DNA from: Nocardia sp. NRRL S-836
Lineage (GTDB): Bacteria > Actinomycetota > Actinomycetes > Mycobacteriales > Pseudonocardiaceae
DNA length: 35,890 nucleotides
Assembly (NCBI RefSeq): GCF_001279525.1
Contig: NZ_LGDY01000140.1
Location: 1 to 35,890 of the forward strand
Direction: 5' to 3'
Part shown: positions 1 to 9,032 of the stretch, in pieces
Position numbering within the stretch: the first letter of the stretch is position 1
Layout of the letters: every line of letters starts with the position of its first letter
Position numbers and translations under genes: made by a program
Notes under the pieces: model-generated
What the model saw: only the letters and a program-made list of their open reading frames with translations
Database searches by the model: none
What the model was told of the DNA's origin: nothing

Positions 1-598
<598 letters not shown>

Positions 599-605
599 AG
601 CGCGC

Positions 606-1916
606 ATGATCGACCCCGACGAGCTCGCCGACAAGCTGGTCACCACCCTGCCCGACGTCCTGCCCACGCTGCGCTGGTTCGGCGGCAAGGACCGCGCGAT
701 CACCGCTGTCCGTCCACTGCGGACGACCCCGCTCGCCGACGACCTGGTGCACGTCGTCGTCGAGGTCGAGCAGCCCGGCCGCACCGAGCTCTACCAGCTC
801 GTGATCAGCGAGCACTCCGAGGGCTTCGACGCGACCGCCGACCCCGAGCGCAACGGCCTGCTGCTGGAGAAGATCGCCGCGGGTGAGCGCGTCAACGGCA
901 TCGAGTTCGCGCACGAGCAGGGCGTCGAGCTGCGCACGGCGCTGCGCGGCCGGCCGATCGGCGTCGAGCAGTCGAACACGTCGTTGATCTACGGCCAGCA
1001 GTACATCCTGAAGATCTACCGCAAGCTCGCGCGCGGCGAGAACCGCGACCTGGTCATGCACCGGGCGCTGCGGTCCGTCGGCTGCGAGCACATCGCCCGC
1101 CCGCTCGGGTCGATCTCGACCGAGCTGGACGGCGAACCGGTCACGCTCGCGATGCTGCAGGAGTTCCTGCCGGACGCGGTCGAGGGCTGGGACATGGCCA
1201 AGACCTCGGTGCGCGACCTGATGGCCGAGGCCGACCTGCACGCGTTCGAGGTCGGCGGCGACTTCGCGGGCGAGGCGCACCGGCTCGGGAGCGCGGTGGC
1301 GAAGGTGCACGCCGACCTCGCCGAGGCGCTGGGCTCGCGCATGGCCGACGACGACGCGGTCACGCGGGCCATCGCCGGCATGCAGCGCCGGCTGAACACC
1401 GTCCTGGAGGCGGTGCCGGAGCTGGGCCGCTACTCCGACGCGCTGCGCTCGTCGTTCGACGAGGCCCGCCGGCACGTCGGGGCGATCCCGATCCAGCACG
1501 TCCACGGTGACCTGCACCTGGGCCAGGTGCTGCGGACCGTGCACGGCTGGCTGCTGATCGACTTCGAGGGCGAGCCCGCGGCCGGTGTCGAGGAGCGCAA
1601 CGCTCTCCGGTCGCCGTTGCGCGACGTGGCGGGGATGCTGAGGTCGTTCGACTACGCGGCCAGGCAGCTGCTCGTCGGCCAGCCCGACGACGACCAGCTC
1701 GCCTACCGCGCGATGGAGTGGACGAAGCGCAACCGCGCGGCGTTCTGCGACGGCTACGCCGAGGTGGCGGCCGACCCGCGGGACAACGCGCACCTGCTGC
1801 GCGCGTTCGAGCTGGACAAGGCGGTCTACGAGGTCGCATACGAGCACGCCAACAGGCCGGAGTGGTTGACGGTTCCGCTGTCGTCGATCGCCCGGATGAC
1901 CAGCGGAGGAGAGTAA
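606..1916 (+). CDS. mak: Maltokinase (Mak/Pep2)
   Basis: A 436-residue maltokinase, which transfers phosphate from ATP to maltose to give maltose-1-phosphate, the donor used by GlgE. The N-terminal cap domain carries the typical LRWFGGKDR segment. The C-terminal lobe has the APH-like catalytic loop HVHGDLHLGQ (catalytic Asp302) and the metal-binding LIDFEGEP motif. The length matches free-standing actinobacterial Mak proteins. The ATG follows a purine-rich GAGGTGAAG ribosome site, 7 bp after treS, and the stop lies 3 bp before glgB, so the three genes are very likely one transcript. In some actinobacteria Mak is fused to TreS; here it is separate. Confidence 0.95.
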   Translation: MIDPDELADKLVTTLPDVLPTLRWFGGKDRAITAVRPLRTTPLADDLVHVVVEVEQPGRTELYQLVISEHSEGFDATADPERNGLLLEKIAAGERVNGIEFAHEQGVELRTALRGRPIGVEQSNTSLIYGQQYILKIYRKLARGENRDLVMHRALRSVGCEHIARPLGSISTELDGEPVTLAMLQEFLPDAVEGWDMAKTSVRDLMAEADLHAFEVGGDFAGEAHRLGSAVAKVHADLAEALGSRMADDDAVTRAIAGMQRRLNTVLEAVPELGRYSDALRSSFDEARRHVGAIPIQHVHGDLHLGQVLRTVHGWLLIDFEGEPAAGVEERNALRSPLRDVAGMLRSFDYAARQLLVGQPDDDQLAYRAMEWTKRNRAAFCDGYAEVAADPRDNAHLLRAFELDKAVYEVAYEHANRPEWLTVPLSSIARMTSGGE

Positions 1917-1919
1917 GCC

Positions 1920-4082
1920 GTGAAGGCCGACCTTGACCGGCTCCTGTCCGGTGCGCACCACGACCCGCACTCGGTGCTGGGTGTGCACACCGTCGGCGAC
2001 CAGGTGGTCGCGCGGGCGCTGCGGCCCGGCGCCACCTCGGTCGCGGTGGCGTGGGGTGACAAGCAGGTCGAGCTGCCGCGCATCGCCGACGCGCTCTTCG
2101 AGGGCGAGCTGCCGGAGGCGCCCGGCGACTACCGGCTGCTGGTGTCCTACGGCGACCACACGGTCGAGGTCGACGACCCGTACCGGTGGCTGCCCACGGT
2201 CGGTGAGCTGGACCTGCACCTGATCGGTGAGGGCCGGCACGAACGGCTGTGGGACGTGCTCGGCGCGCACGTCCGTTGCTACGAGACGGCTTCCGGTGAC
2301 GTCACCGGCGTGTCGTTCGCGGTCTGGGCGCCGAACGCGCGCGGCGTGCGCGTCACGGGTGACTTCGACGGCTGGGACGGGCGCGCGAACCCGTTGCGCT
2401 CCATGGGTTCCTCCGGTGTGTGGGAGGTGTTCCTCCCGAACGTGCCGGTGGGCTCGCGCTACAAGTTCCGGATCCTCGGCGCGGACGGCGTGTGGCACGA
2501 GAAGGCCGACCCGATGGCGTTCGCGACGGAGGTCCCGCCGCAGACCGCCTCCGTGGTCACCCGGTCGGAGTACCGGTGGGACGACGCGGAGTGGCAGGCG
2601 CGGCGCGCGGCGACCCAGTGGGCGAACGCGCCGATGTCGATCTACGAGGTGCACCTCGGGTCGTGGCGGCCGGGCCTGAGCTACCGCGAGCTCGCGACCG
2701 AGCTCGCCGACTACTGCGAGGACATGGGCTTCACGCACCTGGAGCTGCTGCCCATCTCCGAGCACCCGTTCGGCGGCTCGTGGGGCTACCAGGTCACCTC
2801 CTACTACGCGCCGACCTCGCGGTTCGGCACGCCGGACGACTTCCGGTTCTTCGTCGACACGCTGCACCAGCGCGGCATCGGAGTCCTCGTCGACTGGGTG
2901 CCGGCGCACTTCCCGAAGGACGCCTGGGCGCTCGCGAAGTTCGACGGCACGGCCCTCTACGAGCACGCCGACCCGCGCCGCGGTGAGCAGCTCGACTGGG
3001 GCACCTACGTCTTCGACTTCGGCCGCAACGAGGTCCGCAACTTCCTCGTGGCGAACGCGCTGTACTGGATCGAGGAGTTCCACCTCGACGGGCTGCGCGT
3101 GGACGCCGTCGCGTCGATGCTCTACCTCGACTACTCGCGGCCGGCCGACCAGTGGCTGCCCAACGAGTTCGGTGGCCGGGAGAACCTCGACGCGGTGCGG
3201 TTCCTGCAGGAGCTGAACGCGACCGTGTACAAGCGGCACCCCGGCGTCGTGATGATCGCCGAGGAGTCCACGGCGTGGCCGGGCGTGACGCGGCCGACGC
3301 ACCTGGGCGGCCTCGGGTTCGGCTTCAAGTGGAACATGGGCTGGATGCACGACACGCTGCACTACCTGTCGCGTGAGCCGATCCACCGGTCGTTCCACCA
3401 CAACGAGATGACGTTCTCGCTGGTGTACGCGTGGAGCGAGAACTTCGTGCTGCCGCTGTCGCACGACGAGGTGGTGCACGGCAAGGGCTCGCTGTGGACG
3501 CGCATGCCGGGCGACGACTGGAACAAGGCCGCCGGTGTGCGGTCGCTGCTGGCGTTCATGTGGGCGCACCCCGGCAAGCAGCTGCTGTTCATGGGCGGCG
3601 AGTTCGGGCAGCGCCAGGAGTGGTCGGAGTCGCGGTCGCTCGACTGGCACCTGGCCGAGGAGGAGCCGCTGCACCGGGGCATCCAGTCGCTGCTGCGGGA
3701 CCTGAACTCGGTCTACAAGCGCGCGGCGGCGTTGTTCTCGCACGACGTCACGCCCGAGGGCTTCCAGTGGATCGACGCGAACGACTCCGGCGGCAACGTG
3801 CTGTCGTTCCTGCGGATCGGTGAGGACGGCTCGCAGCTGGTGTGCGTGGCGAACTTCTCCGGGATGCCGCACCACGACTACCGGGTGGGCCTGCCGTCGA
3901 CCGGGCGGTGGAAGGAGCTCGTGAACACCGACGCCTCCCATTACGGCGGGTCGGGCGTGGGCAACATGGGCGGGGTGGACGCCGAGGCCAAGCCGTGGCA
4001 CGGCCGGCCGGCGTCCGCGGTCCTGCAGCTGCCGCCCTCCGGCGTGCTGTGGCTCGTGCCGGATCCCGCGGAAGAGGAGTGA
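1920..4082 (+). CDS. glgB: 1,4-alpha-glucan branching enzyme GlgB
   Basis: A 720-residue GH13 branching enzyme that cuts alpha-1,4-glucan and re-attaches the fragment as an alpha-1,6 branch. An N-terminal extension and CBM48 module ([18 protein letters not shown]; later [19 protein letters not shown]) precede the catalytic barrel. Catalytic residues can be placed: nucleophile Asp395 in [12 protein letters not shown], acid/base Glu448 in MIAEEST, and the [11 protein letters not shown] motif with the transition-state aspartate. The start is GTG at 1920 behind a GGAGGAG ribosome site, 3 bp after the mak stop. It is the last gene of the treS-mak-glgB operon and is closed by a strong hairpin at 4087-4123. 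GlgE itself is not in the window; in actinobacteria it commonly lies upstream of treS. Confidence 0.97.
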   Translation: MKADLDRLLSGAHHDPHSVLGVHTVGDQVVARALRPGATSVAVAWGDKQVELPRIADALFEGELPEAPGDYRLLVSYGDHTVEVDDPYRWLPTVGELDLHLIGEGRHERLWDVLGAHVRCYETASGDVTGVSFAVWAPNARGVRVTGDFDGWDGRANPLRSMGSSGVWEVFLPNVPVGSRYKFRILGADGVWHEKADPMAFATEVPPQTASVVTRSEYRWDDAEWQARRAATQWANAPMSIYEVHLGSWRPGLSYRELATELADYCEDMGFTHLELLPISEHPFGGSWGYQVTSYYAPTSRFGTPDDFRFFVDTLHQRGIGVLVDWVPAHFPKDAWALAKFDGTALYEHADPRRGEQLDWGTYVFDFGRNEVRNFLVANALYWIEEFHLDGLRVDAVASMLYLDYSRPADQWLPNEFGGRENLDAVRFLQELNATVYKRHPGVVMIAEESTAWPGVTRPTHLGGLGFGFKWNMGWMHDTLHYLSREPIHRSFHHNEMTFSLVYAWSENFVLPLSHDEVVHGKGSLWTRMPGDDWNKAAGVRSLLAFMWAHPGKQLLFMGGEFGQRQEWSESRSLDWHLAEEEPLHRGIQSLLRDLNSVYKRAAALFSHDVTPEGFQWIDANDSGGNVLSFLRIGEDGSQLVCVANFSGMPHHDYRVGLPSTGRWKELVNTDASHYGGSGVGNMGGVDAEAKPWHGRPASAVLQLPPSGVLWLVPDPAEEE

Positions 4083-4086
4083 CACC

Positions 4087-4123
4087 GGCCGTGTCCTGCG
4101 CGGTGGGCGCGCAGGACACGGCC
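4087..4123 (+). terminator. Intrinsic-type terminator hairpin after glgB
   Basis: A perfect 15-bp inverted repeat (GGCCGTGTCCTGCGC at 4087-4101 pairing with 4109-4123) with a 7-base loop starts 4 bp after the glgB stop. Flanking CACC/GGTG bases could extend the stem past a bulge. There is no T-tract, which is usual for high-GC actinobacterial terminators. It would end the treS-mak-glgB transcript. Confidence 0.8.
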
Positions 4124-4227
4124 GTGGTGCCGGGCTCGACCGGGTGAACCTGATCGCGCCGGCACACGTTGACCCTCATATGCGCCCGAGTTCGCCGAGT
4201 ACGCCCTCTGTCGAGCCGAGCGGCAGG

Positions 4228-4233
4228 CACAAT
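4228..4233 (+). promoter_or_regulatory. -10-like box of a probable leaderless promoter
   Basis: CACAAT ends exactly 6 bases before the ATG at 4240, so transcription would begin at or next to the start codon. No clear -35 box is seen. The same spacing recurs at other genes in this window, which supports the assignment. Confidence 0.4.
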
Positions 4234-4239
4234 GGTGTG

Positions 4240-5613
4240 ATGCGGCACTGGAGCATCGCGCTGATGGTCGTCACCGCCCTGCTCGCGACGGGGTGCACCG
4301 CCGGGATACCTGGCCGCCCGCGCGCCGCCAGGGTGGTCAAACAGCAGTCCACGAACCCGACGATCCAGGTCCGGGGCACCGACAACGGCCGCATCGACAA
4401 GCTCGCCGCGACCGCGCTGACGGACATCGAGGCGTTCTGGACCGACTCGTTCCAGAGCACCTTCGGCAAGCCGTGGAAGAAGCTGACCGGCGGTTACTAC
4501 TCGGTCGACACCGCGGACTCGACCGCCAAGCCGCCGCCGTGCACGCAGAAGGCCGCCGACGTGGAGGGCAACGCGTTCTACTGCCCGTCCGCCGACGCCA
4601 TCGCCTGGGACCGCGCGTCCCTGCTGCCCGTGCTGGAGGACCGCTTCGGCGAGGCCGCCGTGGTCGTCGTGCTGGCCCACGAGATGGGCCACGCCGTGCA
4701 GAACCGCATGGGCATCACGCCCGAGGCGGAGCGCCGTGAGCCGGACAAGTACCCCACGATCCTCACCGAGGCCCAGGCCGACTGCTTCGCGGGCTCGTTC
4801 ATCCGCTCGGTCACCGACGGCAAGGCCGAGCACCTCGACATCGGCACCGACGCGCTCGACAAGGCCCTCGGCGCGCTGATCACGTTCCGCGACCCGGTCG
4901 GCACCTCCCCGGAGGACGAGCAGGCGCACGGCAGCGCGTTCGACCGCGTGGCCGCCTTCCAGGACGGCTACGAGCAGGGCACCAGGTTCTGCGCCGCGAT
5001 GTCCGTGCAGAACCGCACGTTCACCCAGCGCGCGTTCACCAGCACCCGCGACCGCGCGAACGGCGGCAACCTGCCGTTCTCGGAGATGCTGGAGTCGGTG
5101 ACGCCGGACCTCGACGGTTACTTCAAGACGCTGGCCACCTCCCAGAACAAGACGTGGCCGACCGTGCGCGCCGAGGCCGCCGAGTCCGAGCCGTCCTGCT
5201 CCGGCGACCAGGGCCCGGTCGCCTACTGCCCGTCGGACAAGACCGTGAAGATCGACACCAAGGACGAGCTACCGGCGTTGCACAAGGAACTGGGCGACTA
5301 CGCGACCGGCACGCTGATCGCGACCAGGTACGCACTGGCCGAGCTCGCCGTGCTGGGCAAGCCGACCGAGGGCGAGGACGCCTCGAAGGCGGCGCTGTGC
5401 CTGGCCGGCGCGTACACGGGCGCAGTGTTCCAGCGGCAGGACGGGTTCGGGCTGTCGCCGGGTGACTTCGACGAGGCCGTGACCGTGCTGCTGCGGTTCG
5501 ACTACGCGGCCCGCGACGCGACCGGCGGAGACGCGGTGGATCCGGGGTTCGAGCGCGTGGCCCGGTTCCGCGAAGGGGTGTTCGAGGGCCCGAAGAAGTG
5601 CGGCCTGAACTGA
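4240..5613 (+). CDS. Zinc-metallopeptidase lipoprotein, paralogue 1
   Basis: A 457-residue predicted lipoprotein of the neutral zinc metallopeptidase type (YpfJ-like). The signal peptide ends in the lipobox ATGC with Cys19. The active-site helix is HEMGH (His147, Glu148, His151), and a downstream ExQADC motif supplies the likely third ligand, Glu177. The second half (about residues 310-457) repeats the layout of the first, with a YCP motif, an LCLAG segment, an LSPGDFDEA segment and a final DPGFERVARF...C block, but has no HExxH, so it looks like an inactive copy. ATG 4240 is preferred over an in-frame upstream GTG at 4144 because it begins directly with the signal peptide and sits 6 bp behind a -10-like box. 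A paralogue follows at 7559. The substrate is unknown. Confidence 0.85.
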   Translation: MRHWSIALMVVTALLATGCTAGIPGRPRAARVVKQQSTNPTIQVRGTDNGRIDKLAATALTDIEAFWTDSFQSTFGKPWKKLTGGYYSVDTADSTAKPPPCTQKAADVEGNAFYCPSADAIAWDRASLLPVLEDRFGEAAVVVVLAHEMGHAVQNRMGITPEAERREPDKYPTILTEAQADCFAGSFIRSVTDGKAEHLDIGTDALDKALGALITFRDPVGTSPEDEQAHGSAFDRVAAFQDGYEQGTRFCAAMSVQNRTFTQRAFTSTRDRANGGNLPFSEMLESVTPDLDGYFKTLATSQNKTWPTVRAEAAESEPSCSGDQGPVAYCPSDKTVKIDTKDELPALHKELGDYATGTLIATRYALAELAVLGKPTEGEDASKAALCLAGAYTGAVFQRQDGFGLSPGDFDEAVTVLLRFDYAARDATGGDAVDPGFERVARFREGVFEGPKKCGLN

Positions 5614-5670
5614 CGGTGCGGTAGCGGTGCCCACTGCTGTGGCCGCTGCTGCGCTGAAGCCGATCCGGCC

Positions 5671-5699
5671 AGGCCTGCCGCGGACCCAGGGCCAGGCCT
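5671..5699. terminator. Weak inverted repeat between convergent genes
   Basis: AGGCCTG (5671-5677) and CAGGCCT (5693-5699) form a 7-bp inverted repeat with a 15-base loop in the 85-bp gap between convergent genes, touching the stop codon of the minus-strand gene. It could act as a bidirectional terminator, but the stem is short and no T-tract is present. Confidence 0.25.
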
Positions 5700-6796
5700 C
5701 AGCTCACGATCGAGACCTGCGCGCCCGGGATCTTCAGCGTGCCACCGACCAGGTCGGTGTTGCGCACGGTGACCTCGGTGAACGACGCCAGCGGCACGTT
5801 CAGCGGTGGTGGGTGCGCGGCGGTGTAGTCGACCGGGATCTTGATGCCCAGGATGTCGAGCTTGCCCTTGAGCTGCACGGTGAAGAGCTCGATGCGGGCC
5901 AGCGAGCCGAACGGGACCGTGACCGTGGAGGTGCTGCCGGGGGCGGCCTTCGTGACGACCTTGACGCCGGGTGCGACCTCGCCGGTCTGGACCAGGTCCC
6001 TGATCTTCATGTCGGTGGTCGTGAACTTCAGGACCTTGATGGTCTCGCCGTTGAGCACGGCGTCGACGACGCCGACGAAGTCGAGGCCGGCCAGGTCGAG
6101 GCGGGACGCGGTGAGCGTCCACTCGCGCCCTCCGCCCGCCACCGGGGCAGGGACCGGTGGCGGGGTGGCCGACGTCGGCGGCGGCACCGTGCTGGGCGGG
6201 AGTGCGGGCACGGAGGACGACGTCGGCGGTGGAGTGGTACTCGGGGCGGTGCTCGACGGTGGTGCGACCGAGCTGCTCGTGGGCGCCGGGGTGCTCGACG
6301 GCGGCGGCTCGGACGGTTGTGAGGAGGACGGGGGCTGGACCGCGAGGAGCGCGATCAACGCCACCGCGGCCAGCGGCGGGGCCGGGTTCTCCAGGGTGAG
6401 CTCCGACCGGCCCTTGCGCCGCTTCGGTTCCTTGGGCACGTCCGTCCACGCCACGGCGAGTGCGCCGCCGAGCAGGCTCAGGATGGTGCCGGCCAGGAAG
6501 CCGCCGAGGTTCGTCGCCACCAGTGCGACCAGCGAGAGCAGCACGGTGACGATGCCGGAGGCGAGCCGGAACTTGGGCGCGACCCACAGCGACAGCCCGC
6601 AGATGATCAGCAACGAGCCGATCAGCAACGCCGAGACGCCGCCGATCGTTTTGATCGAGATGATCATGTCGCCGAGCTTCACGCCGACGAACGGCGGGAA
6701 CAGGATGACGATCGCACCGGCGATGACGAACAGGCCGGCCCAGAAGGGCCGGCCACGCCGCCACGCGGTGAAGCTGCGCCAGAACCTCAGAAGCAC
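5699..6796 (-). CDS. DUF6114-type membrane protein with Pro/Ser/Thr-rich linker
   Basis: A 365-residue membrane protein. The N-terminal about 110 residues hold four hydrophobic segments (FWAGLFVIAGAIVILF, ISALLIGSLLIICGLSLWV region, ASGIVTVLLSLVALVATNL, LAGTILSLLGGALAV). A charged stretch (KEPKRRKGR), one further hydrophobic segment, an about 70-residue Pro/Ser/Thr-rich linker and a C-terminal beta-rich domain follow. The N-terminal part matches the actinobacterial DUF6114 family, whose function is unknown. GTG at 6796 is chosen because a GGGGAAG ribosome site lies just upstream and the gene then overlaps the end of the DUF6230 gene by 10 bp. The long extracytoplasmic linker and tail look larger than the simple DUF6114 proteins I know of. 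The two genes are probably co-transcribed and their products may act together at the envelope. Confidence 0.75.
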   Translation of the reverse strand: MLLRFWRSFTAWRRGRPFWAGLFVIAGAIVILFPPFVGVKLGDMIISIKTIGGVSALLIGSLLIICGLSLWVAPKFRLASGIVTVLLSLVALVATNLGGFLAGTILSLLGGALAVAWTDVPKEPKRRKGRSELTLENPAPPLAAVALIALLAVQPPSSSQPSEPPPSSTPAPTSSSVAPPSSTAPSTTPPPTSSSVPALPPSTVPPPTSATPPPVPAPVAGGGREWTLTASRLDLAGLDFVGVVDAVLNGETIKVLKFTTTDMKIRDLVQTGEVAPGVKVVTKAAPGSTSTVTVPFGSLARIELFTVQLKGKLDILGIKIPVDYTAAHPPPLNVPLASFTEVTVRNTDLVGGTLKIPGAQVSIVS

Positions 6797-7377
6797 TCGT
6801 TCTTCCCCTGCCGCAAGTTCAGGGTCATGCCCTTGAACTTGATGGACTGGGCCGTGGTGCTCCACGCGACCTGCCGCAACGACCCGATGTTGACGGTGTC
6901 GGCCTGCATGCCGAACGACCCCGGCAGGCCCTTGAGACCCTCAGGGCCCTTGGACAGCGTGCCGGCGTCGATGCCGATCTGCGGGTTGCCCAGCGTCAGG
7001 TCACCGCTGATGTCGGTGAGCCCGACGACCATGTTGGTCGCCTCCATGCCGCCCTTGCCGTTGGCCTCGATGCGCATCGTGAGGTCACCGACGATCGGCA
7101 TGTCCGGCACGAACACCGACTGGCAGAACTTGTCGAGCGATGCCGACTTGAAGCCGTTCACCGCCACCGGGTGCACCTGTCCCGACCCCGCGTCCACGCC
7201 GCCGAACTGGACGTACCCCTGGCCCGTCAAGCCGTCAGCGGACACCTTGAAACTGCTGCCGGACACCGAGAAAGAGGCGGCCAGCGCTCCTTGGGACATG
7301 CCGAAGAGGAGCACACCGGCGCCCACGGCGCCGATGCCGAGCACCCCGACGAACCGTGCCCAGCGCGTTCTACCCAT
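6787..7377 (-). CDS. DUF6230-type exported protein
   Basis: A 196-residue protein with one strong N-terminal hydrophobic segment after positive residues (MGRTRWARFVGVLGIGAVGA), which may be a signal peptide or anchor, followed by a region of beta-strand and small-residue character ending in KNECF. It resembles the actinobacterial DUF6230 family, often found next to DUF6114 genes and sometimes given the unsupported old name cholesterol esterase. No catalytic motif is visible. ATG 7377 is preferred to the longer frame because an AAGGAG ribosome site lies 10 bp upstream (7388-7393). Two cysteines (in DKFCQ and the C-terminal ECF) could form a disulfide outside the cell. Confidence 0.75.
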   Translation of the reverse strand: MGRTRWARFVGVLGIGAVGAGVLLFGMSQGALAASFSVSGSSFKVSADGLTGQGYVQFGGVDAGSGQVHPVAVNGFKSASLDKFCQSVFVPDMPIVGDLTMRIEANGKGGMEATNMVVGLTDISGDLTLGNPQIGIDAGTLSKGPEGLKGLPGSFGMQADTVNIGSLRQVAWSTTAQSIKFKGMTLNLRQGKNECF

Positions 7378-7469
7378 ATCCGCCAAACTCCTTCCACGCC
7401 GAAGGCTTGCGTGGACGGACTGTGCGCTCCGGGACAACGGCGGGACAAGGAAACGAGTCCGTGCAGTCT

Positions 7470-7500
7470 TGAAATCACCCCACGGGGTGAGGGAGTTTCA
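7470..7500. promoter_or_regulatory. Operator-like palindrome between divergent genes
   Basis: TCACCCC-AC-GGGGTGA is a perfect 16-bp palindrome (7475-7490), flanked by outer TGAAA (7470-7474) and TTTCA (7496-7500) arms. It lies in the 181-bp gap between the divergent DUF6230 gene and zinc-peptidase paralogue 2. Two CGGGACAA direct repeats (about 7427 and 7441) lie nearby. A regulator binding site is plausible; the regulator is unknown. Confidence 0.45.
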
Positions 7501-7546
7501 CGTTTGGCCCCTGGTGGTTCCCTCAACAGGCCGAACAGGCACTTAG

Positions 7547-7552
7547 TAGCCT
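7547..7552 (+). promoter_or_regulatory. -10 box of a probable leaderless promoter
   Basis: TAGCCT fits the actinobacterial -10 pattern TANNNT and ends 6 bases before ATG 7559, predicting a leaderless transcript for zinc-peptidase paralogue 2. No convincing -35 box was found. Confidence 0.45.
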
Positions 7553-7558
7553 CTGACC

Positions 7559-9001
7559 ATGGGGATCGGACGCATGGCCGCAGCGCTCACCACTGTCGTC
7601 GTGCTGGCCGGGTGCTCCTCGGTGGTCGAGGGAGCGCCGAAGGGCGAGCGGCCCGACCCCACGAAGGTCGCCGGTCTCGCGATCACCAACGGCCCGTCCG
7701 GCGCGAAGCGCGGTGTGCCGGGCGCCGACCTGAGCGTCGAGAACGGCGACGGCGGCGAGATGGACCAGCTCGCGATCAACACGCTGGCCGACGTCCAGGA
7801 GTTCTGGAAGGAGGAGCTGCCGCGTTCCTTCGCCGGCAAGAACTTCGAGCCGGTGAAGCGGTTCATCTCCTACGACTCGAACGGCAAGGGCGTCGAGGTC
7901 TGCAAGCTCAACACCGCGGGCATCGCCAACGCGTTCTACTGCGCGCTCGATGACAGCATCACCTGGGACCGCGGCGAGCTGCTGCCCATGCTCAAGGACT
8001 CGTTCGGCCCGATGGCCGTCGTCACCGTCCTGGCCCACGAGATGGGCCACGCCGTGCAGTACAAGCTCGGCGCCGCCTCCAACATCGGCCCGAACACGCA
8101 GTCGATCGTCAAAGAGCAGCAGGCCGACTGCTACACCGGCGTGTTCATGCGCTGGATCGCCGAGAACAGGTCGAAGCACTTCGAGCTCTCCACCGGCGAG
8201 GGCCTCAACCAGGTGCTGCAGACCATGTTCTTCATCCGCGACTCGGCCGGCACCTCGTTCGAGAAGCAGGGTGCCCACGGCAGCGCGTTCGACCGCGTCT
8301 CGGCCTTCCAGTTCGGTTTCGTGCGCGGTGCCGCCCGCTGTGCCGAGATCAACGAGGCCGAGATCGACCGGCGCATCACCGAACGCCCGTTCTCGTTGCA
8401 GGACACCGACCAGGGCCAGGGCCGCGGCAACGCCCGCATCGACCAGGACAAGTACCTGAAGGCGCTGGAGGAGTCGCTGCGCGACGCCTACCGGTCGAGC
8501 GGTGCGGCGTTCCCCTCGATCGACAAGGCCGGTATCAGGTCGTGTGCCGACGCGCAGACCACCTCGCCGGCCTCGTACTGCCCCGCCACCAACCAGATCC
8601 AGCTCGACCTGCCGTCGCTGCTGAAGGTCGGCACCCCGCCCAAGCGCGGGCAGAAGGGCGGCATCGGCGACTTCGCCGCGTTCGCCCTCGTGGCCTCCCG
8701 CTTCTCGCTCTCCATCCAGAGCGCCACGGGGTTCAAGCTCGACGACGACGCGGCCGGTCAGCGCACGGCGTGCCTGACCGGTGCGTGGGCCGGGCTCACC
8801 AACCGCCCCGACGCCCCCGCGGGCCTGCGGCTGTCCCCCGGCGACCTGGACGAGGCAGTGGCCGAGCTGCTGGCCGACGACAGCCTCATCGCCGCCGACG
8901 TGAACGGCAAGGCCGTGCCCTCCGGCTTCGCGCGGGTGGAGGCCTTCGCCGACGGCTTCTTCCGCGGCTCGTCGCTGTGCGTGCGGAAGTACTCGGTTTG
9001 A
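7559..9001 (+). CDS. Zinc-metallopeptidase lipoprotein, paralogue 2
   Basis: A 480-residue predicted lipoprotein (signal peptide ending VLAGC, Cys19) with the same organisation as the gene at 4240. The active-site helix HEMGH has His160, Glu161 and His164, and EQQADC supplies the probable third ligand, Glu186. The block AHGSAFDRV is nearly identical in both paralogues. The C-terminal half again repeats the fold signature (SYCPATN, ACLTGAWAG, LSPGDLDEA, PSGFARVEAFADGFF...C), but the position of the zinc helix reads SRFSL instead of HExxH. ATG 7559 is supported by a -10 box 6 bp upstream. The protein presumably acts on the outer face of the membrane; substrate unknown. Confidence 0.85.
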   Translation: MGIGRMAAALTTVVVLAGCSSVVEGAPKGERPDPTKVAGLAITNGPSGAKRGVPGADLSVENGDGGEMDQLAINTLADVQEFWKEELPRSFAGKNFEPVKRFISYDSNGKGVEVCKLNTAGIANAFYCALDDSITWDRGELLPMLKDSFGPMAVVTVLAHEMGHAVQYKLGAASNIGPNTQSIVKEQQADCYTGVFMRWIAENRSKHFELSTGEGLNQVLQTMFFIRDSAGTSFEKQGAHGSAFDRVSAFQFGFVRGAARCAEINEAEIDRRITERPFSLQDTDQGQGRGNARIDQDKYLKALEESLRDAYRSSGAAFPSIDKAGIRSCADAQTTSPASYCPATNQIQLDLPSLLKVGTPPKRGQKGGIGDFAAFALVASRFSLSIQSATGFKLDDDAAGQRTACLTGAWAGLTNRPDAPAGLRLSPGDLDEAVAELLADDSLIAADVNGKAVPSGFARVEAFADGFFRGSSLCVRKYSV

Positions 9002-9007
9002 TCCTTC

Positions 9008-9026
9008 ATCGACTCCGGTCGATACT
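9008..9026 (+). promoter_or_regulatory. Palindromic operator overlapping a -10 box, upstream of ArsR-GNAT gene
   Basis: ATCGAC-TCCG-GTCGAT (9008-9023) is a perfect 6+6 bp inverted repeat in the 31 bp between the preceding stop and GTG 9033. A -10-like GATACT (9021-9026) overlaps its right arm and ends 6 bp before the GTG. A repressor bound here would block the promoter, as expected for autoregulation by the encoded ArsR domain (inference). Confidence 0.55.
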
Positions 9027-9032
9027 CGGTCC

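Noticed and set aside
6787..7377. Cholesterol esterase annotation for the DUF6230 protein
   Set aside because: No alpha/beta-hydrolase motif or catalytic triad is visible; the old name has no sequence support.
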